Of a DNA stretch of 64,000 nt, positions 36,501-45,500 are shown piece after piece. Origin of the DNA: Nectonema munidae (Eukaryota; Nematomorpha; Nectonematoida; Nectonematidae); contig JAUIRK010000920.1 of NCBI GenBank assembly GCA_030549495.1, forward strand, positions 186,001 through 250,000, given 5' to 3'. The position numbers were made by a program, and so were the translations under genes. The notes beneath the pieces were generated by a model. That model was not told where the DNA came from and did no database searches. It worked only from the letters and a program-made list of their open reading frames with translations. Within the stretch, counting starts at the first letter, position 1, and each line of letters opens with the position of its first letter.

Positions 36501-39500
36501 TCGAAAAGATCAACTTTTTATATCGAAACCTCAAGTATCCGAACAGGTGCGAAAACAACGAAATTGTTCGGACAAGCGAATCCTGCCATATGTGAAAACT
36601 TCTTCAGAAAAAAGCGGGTCAGTTGCTCGGATACGTCCAAAATTCAGATACTCAAGGTTTCACTGTATATTTATCTGTATGATAGATCACTCGGGAATAT
36701 ATTAATCTCAAACGCCTGTAGGGAAAAATAAGCATAAGATATGAAGATAATTTTGGTAATATATGATTGCTCGCGAAGAGAACACTACGCGAACTTTTTT
36801 GCCTCTCGCAAATGGCAAAAATTTAGTTCCGCAAAAATTTCTTTATTTAGAATATTTTGAGCAAAGTTTTTAACAGAGAAGATAAATAGTTTTTTAGGTT
36901 ATTTTCAAAAATGAATTTTAGATACTAAAACGCACGCTATCAGGGATAAGAAACTGTCACATCGGCACATACCATTGCACGAACATGGACAAATAACAAA
37001 CACACTTATACAAATTACCTGATTAAATGAGAATTGAGGGCTGTCCTGAAAAAAGAAAGGATATGGAATAAATCAAAAGAACTACTGGTTAAAAATGAAA
37101 ATCCGTGGATATCAGTATTTTGGAGTAGGGAGTGCTGGTTATTTGAAGTTTCAGAAGTTGGAAAATTGATGTTGTGATTGAGAGAGAATCTAAGGGTGAG
37201 AGCATTTTTTGAATCTGCCTTTGAAGAGGATTTGGGGATCTGAGAGGTTTCGGTGGAGGTAGAATCATTCGAATTATTCTGATGATTATCAGGATCCTAA
37301 AGTGTAAAAAACGAAAAAAAATTATTTAGGAAAAAAAATCCTAAAGTGTAAAAGCTATCAGTCTGAAGGAGGTTGTGCAGAATATTCGAGTCAAGCAAGA
37401 GTCCTGCGGCATAGGTGGCCTGTTTACTTTTTTTAAGTGCAATACACATTAGATCCATTATAACGAGGATACCAGAGTTCAAGGCACGAAACCGCGTTAT
37501 AAATGGTCCTCGATATAACGGATCTAATAAAACACATGTTTCAAAAAAAACAAGAGCCAAGACCCTCCTGCGTTATAATGGATGTACTATAATGACATTT
37601 TTAAATAGAGAATATGTTCCCATAATAAATATATGTGCTAAAAATCGGACACTACTATACAGGGTTTTGGAGTCGAAGATCTTAAAAAGATAGGAGGGTT
37701 TTTTAGGAATGAAGATTAACTTTTTAAGTAAAGAAAAAAATAGTTTAATTTTTGTAAGCATATGGTAAAGTACCGTGGGGTGTTTTCATCGAGAAGGCAC
37801 AATTGCGCCGCTTGTACCGAACTATGAGAAAGTAGGCTTGATGCGGGATCGAACCCAAGACCTTGAGTTATCGAAACCCAGTACCTAATCAACCTTACTC
37901 ACGTCCCCTATGTAAGCATATGGAATGAGACATGAAATTTTTTGACATCTTCATTAAATACAACAGAAATGAGAATGCTTAGAATTCTAAATGTGTACTT
38001 TCAGTTTAAAATCTAGAATAAGTAATGAGAAAATAAGAAATTTGTGTCAGGTAAATGAAATAAATCATGCTTTAGAGAAGCAAAGGCCTTCTCTTTTTAC
38101 CTTTGATTATGGGAAAGATAAAAAATATTCAAATTTTTTAAATGAAAATTCAATGAGTATTTACCGTTTTGGGGAAAGTAGTTGAGTTTTATTGATGCTA
38201 TTTCAGTAAAATATTGTGGTATGATTTTAACTCCCTAAAATTTGGCGCCAAAATCCATCTTTTTTTACAGTGCGAAAATTTTTCATCATGCAAATCGTTT
38301 TTTTATGTTGTGTTCGGATTAACGAGGCCTGGGTTTATTTTCACTTTAAATTTAGTTTTGCCATAAAATATCACTTTCTTTGAATCTCAAAAACTTTTCC
38401 TCAACAAATTGTTATATTTACTCCTGGATCCCTCTAAAAATTTGGGAGACCCTTCGGGATCTACATGGACCACGTTGAAAAGCACTACTCTAGAGACTGA
38501 CAAGAAGAATTTGAGGAAATCTTCTATTGTAATTGGTAGTGAGACATTTTCATGCTTAAACTTGTTCATGACTATACTGTAGATCGGAACAAACATGGGA
38601 GAAAATAGTTATGGAGAGATAAAAAGGCTGTTAGTTGTGGTAAAGCAATCCAAACTTTTGTATATTAGAGGGTGATTCATAAGTCGCCATGTTTATTCAT
38701 GTTTTTTAATAAAAATCTTCTGTATTACATAAGATATCGTCTAATTACTATTATTATTCTTATCGTTACTGAAAGTAACATAATTCTATAAAAAAATTTA
38801 TTATTATTTTTTTATTTTAAAAATTTTTATAAAAAATTTATTTATTATAACATAATGTTACATACTTCTTTCAAAAAAATCCCAAATCTGAACCGAGATA
38901 TAAAATTCGTTTTCAGAATGGAGGAAATTTGCTTTGTCAAAGATATTTTACGACTGTTTTAACAGAGAAATATGCGCTATAAGAATCTACTTTAGATTTT
39001 GCAATACTTATATACAATAAATGCAAAAATGAGTTTATTACTAAAATTCAAAATTGCAAAAATCCAACAATATATGTGATTCCATCGTACTTTTGCGAAG
39101 ATGATATATTCTTCGAAATTTCTTATTTTGATGGAGATATCCATAAAATTCACAGCAAGAAGCTTTTTCCAAGTTATAGGTAACTATCAAAATGCTTCTT
39201 ACTATTTCAATAAATAATGTATAATTGGTTTCTCAATTCATTCCATTGACGCTCCATCAAAAAATGCTTTATGAGCAGCTTGCATTCCAAAAATATATTG
39301 CGTTATTTTCAATAACTCAGAAAAGTTATCTATAAAACGAAATTTTTCTTCTTTCATTTGTTCATAGTAGTTGAAAGTTAGTATTATCTTTTTCACAATT
39401 CAAAAATTTTTTTTAAATACAGAATTTTATCAAATAATTTTAATTCATTTAAAAATACCAGAGAGTTTAAGTTTTAGAAAAAAATCTGGACAAAAAATCG

Positions 39501-42500
39501 TGAAAAATCCGGGCGTCTGTTTATTATATTATCAGGAAAATATGACTAATCTATATTGGGAGATTGACAAAGATACGGAGGCATCAAAACAAGACGATTC
39601 TCCAAAATTAATAGACTGTGGTAAAATTGTATCAGTTCTCCCAAAATTTAACAGAAGAAGAATTTCAGTCAAAATACTCCTCTTGCTTGATGCCTCCTAT
39701 ACTTTAAGTATATCTATTACAACTAATGCTAGTTGTAAAAAAAGAGAATCAGAAAAAGGAAAAGAGAATCATTGTTAAATATAAGAAAGAATTGGAAGTT
39801 TGAGATGACAGAATGATTTTATTTTTAATTGGCCACTTTAACTTTCGAATAGGGGTGCGGCAGTTTTGGGATGTTGATTAAGAGAAAGAAGATAATCATG
39901 ATTTAATATTGAAATTCTTGTTATTTCCAACAAAGGATGAAGGATTTAGAATTCAAGCTTAAATCAGAGTAGCAGCACTCCATGCTATCCACGGTTTTCG
40001 AGTCATAGTGGGAGATGTAATGACCTTGGATTGCATAAATAGTTATGTTGTTCATATATATATTAGATTAAGAAATAAATTCATAGACACTCTATATTGT
40101 GTGCAACATTGCAAAAACACAACATAAATAACGTTTATCATTTTAGTCTGAGCTTTGTATTTTTGCAACTCCCTAGAAAAAGGCTCAAAAAATGAATAAA
40201 ATTAGGAATGAACTTAACCCATTTAAGACCAAGTAAAGCAGACGATATCTAAAAAAACGCAGACGATTTATATTCAAAATCAATGAAAAAAGCAGACGAA
40301 GATGAAATTACTTATGTTCCAAAATAGGAACATTGGTCGTAAATGGGTTAAATAAAAAAAAATTAAAAAAAAATTTATTTAAAAAAGTTTAAATTAATTT
40401 AAACTTAAAACTCTACCCTAAAATTAACTTGGAAAGGAGCGAAAATTTTTACGAAAAAAATGTAAACCAAATACCTTTGCATAAATTCAGCTTATGAATC
40501 GTGTTGTTTTGTCTAGGATAAAAAGGTTATAGACAATAATTTAAAAGTATTTTTGAAAACAATGCAAAAAAGACACTAAACTACAAATACAAACCAATAA
40601 AACATTTTGATAAATTATGTTGAAGAAAATAAATCAAGCATTTTGATTGCAATACAAAGGAGATATGTTTAAAATTGAGGGAATCTTTCAATGCCCATCT
40701 AAAATTGACATTCACAAACGACCATGAAATATGGAGCATGTTATCACACATTTTGGAGATTCATAATATTTGAAACATCCAAAAGTTAATGTTGCACAAT
40801 TATAAATTTTTAAAGTCAAAGTTGCAAAATTATACACAAATGGAGTTGCAGTCTCAATAATTGCAAATAGGTGGAGTCGGTGTCGCCAAATATTTTTCTG
40901 ACTGCACAACCCTGATGCTAGCAAATAAGCTAAAAAGGAAATTTCTTACCATGTGGGGTCCGTTTTCCGCTTTGCATTTTTGGTGAAGAGGAATACGCTG
41001 AAATGGATGCAAAACGTCTTCCTCCACTTTTTCCAGGAGCAGAAGGTTGTAGTTGGAGCTTGCCAAATCAAAGATCGGTAGGTGAGCGCAATACTTGACG
41101 CTTTTGTTGTTCTTAGCCGATTTCATTGTCTTCGGCTGCGCGTTCTGTCGATTGTGATATTGGAAAAGGGTTGAAAGGTGCAAAGAGTCAATACTTGTTA
41201 GGCCATTCTCTAAATTTAGAATGAATCAAGTACCTTGAATCGTAAAACTTCGTTTTACGAATGAATACGTCGACTTACGAAAAAAATACTCTCACTTACT
41301 TACAAATTTTGACTCAGCTCACAAACAGCATTCGAAACATGGAGCTTATTTAATTTATTACAATGAGTGTGTCTTTCTTCATTTTAAATCGGGTTAATAA
41401 GTATATATTGGTTTATTTCGCATAAAGTTAATTAATAATAATTTGCATATTATATTTACTGCTGATATTTACACTGAAATATGAAAAACCATTTTCAATT
41501 CACAAACATTTCGCCTAACAACCGCTTTTCTGGAGCGAATCAAATTCGTTCGCTGCAATTTAAAAATAGCTAAAAAAATTAAAGAAAGAATGTAAAATTT
41601 CTCTTCTTTCCTTCTGAAATTTTTCTTAATATTGATTTATTTATTTTTTTTTAATTAATAGTGATTTTGAACAAAACTTTTCTTCCAATTTCTTTTTTAT
41701 ACAGTCAATCAATCCTATCAATAATTTCCAATGCTGTACTTCTACAGTTGATAGAAAGGCGCGATATAATTGAATTAAAATTGAAATTTGAAGGTAAAAA
41801 ATTTCCTTCTGCTTTTAAAATGAAGAGAATCACTCCAATATATAAAAAAGGAGTAAAAACCGATGCCTCCAACTATAGGCCTATTGCCATAATCCCAACG
41901 ATATCAAAAGTGTTCGAGAAAATTATTTCATCTCAAATTGATTAGTTATTTTCAAATATCAATTTGCATTTAGGAAGAATTATTCAACAAAGCAGCTCTT
42001 TCACTCTTTCTCAGTGAACAATATTATTGATAATCTAGAAAAAAAATATGATGTTATTGGAGTCTTCTTGATATGAAACGAGCTTTTGACACAATCTGTT
42101 TCAAAAAGCTGCTATACAAATTAAAAGCTTATATGGTTTTGTTGAATCTTCCCTTAAATTTATTGAATCTTATTTAATTAATAGAAAGCCACGCGTTTCT
42201 TTAGATTCTATATTTTCTAGGTTTTTAGTCCCAAAGGGTGGTATCCCACAATGGGCACTAATTAGTCCTTTATTTTTTAAAATCTATATAAATGACATAT
42301 ATCTTAGCCAATAATAAGGCTAACTTTCTATTATATGCTGATGACATCACTTTTCTTATTTCTTCTGCCAGCATTTCTTTTGAAAATGAAGGATCTTTTC
42401 TACTCATAAATTTGACAAAAATATGGCTTCAAAGCATCTAGGATTTCAATTTGTAGACTGTTTTAATCTTTTGGGTCTTCAAATTGACGATAAATTGAAG

Positions 42501-45500
42501 TGGACTAGCCATATAAATTTTCTTTGCACTAAGTTATCTTCTATTACAGGTATTTTTAGGTCCTGTAAAAACTATTTGAGTCAAAAAATTATGAACTCTA
42601 TACAAAACCTTATTTGTACCTCATATGACATATAATATTCTTATTTGGGGGCATTCTAACCTAAATAAAAATTTTTGGTTACAGAAAAAAGTCATACAAG
42701 TTATTTTCACTCTTTCATTCAAATGTTCTTTTTCACTATAGCAAACTTTTAAAAATTGATGATATTCATTTATATAGATTCTATCTTTTTTGTTGGAAAT
42801 TTAATTTAGGAAATCTTCCCAACGAATTTTACGAGCTGTTAGTTTTTAATTATGAACTTAAACATCCACACTTAAGGTCTTATTTTAAACTTAATGTACC
42901 TTTTTATAGGCTGAAATCTTGCAAACAAAGCATTTTACTTTTATCAATAATTTTTCTTCATTTACCCCTATAAAAAAAGCAACTTGGTGCAAACATATTC
43001 TGATACATGACACTTTTCTTAACTTTTTTTTTTAAATATCTTTTTCATTTTCTTTGTTTAATTGTATTTAAAATTTTGTTTAATTATAAGTACTTCTCCA
43101 AGCGGGTTTTATACAAACCTTTAGAAGTACTTGTTATCTCATTGTCAATTTTTATGTTTATTATGTATTACGTTTGTTTTAATTTGTGTATATAAATTGT
43201 TCTTTCTTTCTTTTCAATAAAAAATCGTAAAGTTTTGCGGAGAGCACATTACTTTTCATCCACGCTTATTCTTCCATTCCTCTATCTTGTTTATCATATG
43301 TTCTGAATTTTTGATTAAGAGTTTTTATGAGAAATAGCTCAAAGTTTGAAATGCTTCAGACATCAATAAAAATTGCTTAGAGAAGATTTTCTAATCGAAT
43401 TTTTTTATAAACGGTGGGTAGATTTTGAAAGTAATATTCCACGAAAAGAATGTGAAGGATGAGATTAAAAATGGAAAAACAAAACAGAAAATAAACGAAA
43501 AAAGAAAGAAGGAAATACTGTAGGGCCTTTTTTTAACTTTCCGAGAATTTTCTTTACTCTTCGACACCGTCAAAACTTTTTTCGAAGTTTCTTCCCGAGA
43601 AACGCACACTTGAAAGACGAGAGAGAGGGATTTCAAAGATCCTTGATTGTGCAGGAAGAATTTGGGGTCGAGATTGAGAGTAAGATTGCATTCGTCAGAG
43701 CACGCATTTTCGAGGTGAGAGTTGGGTTTGTTAGAAAAAGGCCTCAAAATTGTGCGATCGAGGTGGACGGAGAAGTGGGATAAGTTGGCGTGAAGGGATG
43801 AAGATTTGCCGTTGGAGCGTGAGCTCATTGTCGAGGGCGAGTGATCTGGGGCACCGTCGTTGTTCGACGCACATTTTTTCGGGGTCGAGGCAACGAGGTA
43901 CAGATCCAGTATACAAATCTCTTCTATGGCGACAAAAAACTATATATTATTAACATTCACCCTTATAAGATATATATTTTTTCGGTATGTAGAAATCATC
44001 TTTCCTTAGCTTTACAACCCCTGCCAAGTGGTAATGAACTTATAATTCGGCATTTGTGACGAACGCGAATGACGTGTAAATTTTTGACCCGTGTCAGACA
44101 CTCATCAAATAAGATTTTCAGTGCATAAACTAATCGAATCGAATTTTGCATATCTCTGGCAAATTCTACATGTTCAAATTTTGCATTTTCTTAATCTGGC
44201 ATTCTTGCAAACCTATTTCAGTCATTTGAACTTCCTCTTTTTACTTCACTCGCATACTTTCCTCTGCTCTGCATAAATTAATGCATTCAAGGAAATGCCT
44301 TTTAAAATCCATTTTTAAATCCCCCCCCCTCCTTTTTAATTGATTCCACTTAGATTCTTCATTTTATTCATGCTTTCTCGGTATTCTGAGAGGTTAGCCT
44401 TTATCAATGTCATTTATTAAAATGAGTGGCTTATTTAATTGCTAACGCGAGCTTTTTGTTGTTGTATTGGCGAGCCTCATTATTAGCATAATCTGTCAGT
44501 CAAATAAAAGTAATTTTTATTTTTTCTTTTGCAAGGAAAGTATAGAATTTTTGTTACACTATCGCAGCAACAGCGAAAAAAAGTATAAATCCAGCCAACT
44601 TACATGAAAGCCACCGTTAGATACGGCTGGCTTTCGGTGTAGGCTTCTACATATGGCTTATAGTTTTTAGATCGAAGCTGTTTCCCCGCTTTGCTCAGAC
44701 AATGATTTTTGGAGAATGATAATATAGATGTAGAAAAAGCACAAATGTTCACATGCAATTCATATAGTTTACAGATATATAATAAATTCATAGTAGAAAT
44801 GAAATCGACTTTGTTTCGGATAAACACAAAATCTACAAAATTTGAAGCGCTTAGTTAGGGCATTGAAAATCCTAATTAACAGAAGGCCGAAAGCGAATTT
44901 ATTCCGTTCAATCAGGATAGACCAAAAAATCTTTTTTCGGAGCAGTTTATTGAGAGAAAACGTATATTGCAGATCTCTGCAACATGCTATAAAATTAATA
45001 TTAATCAAATTTCATTAGAACATACTTCTTTGCTTTTCTGTTTCTTTGGAATAGTAAACTTGAATATCGCGGAAAATTAAAAATGTATTGCAGGATTTTA
45101 CAGCGCTTGGCTCTTTAGGAATTATTTTCATGTAATGAACTTCACCTTTAATCCTAGAAATAACTTTACTCAAATTCTTTTTTTTTCTAAAAAAAATAAA
45201 TTATAAAAAAAAATTCCTCATATTTCAAAAAAAATCTTAACATAATTATAGATAATGATGATTAAAAGTTAGAGCACTGCGTTATTAACAAATAGATCGC
45301 CAGATTAAGACAAATAAGAGGCGTAAATATGAATCAAAAGTAATTACCAAAATTACAATAGGGTGCTTAACATTTTTTTTGAAAATTTTTCACCCATACA
45401 AAGTTATATCTTTTCGCAAAAATCGTTTGAAAGAACTTCGAGTATGTTTATCATTGGATGATATATCTCATGGAAGAAGCATACACCACTTGATAAATTG

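Noticed and set aside
37040-37066. A possible 27-nt microexon after SUZ12 exon 5 (TTTTTTCAG|GACAGCC ... AATCAG|GTAATT)
   Set aside because: Splice-site strings are good, but in the phase required between exons 5 and 6 it contains a stop; direct joining of exons 5 and 6 fits.
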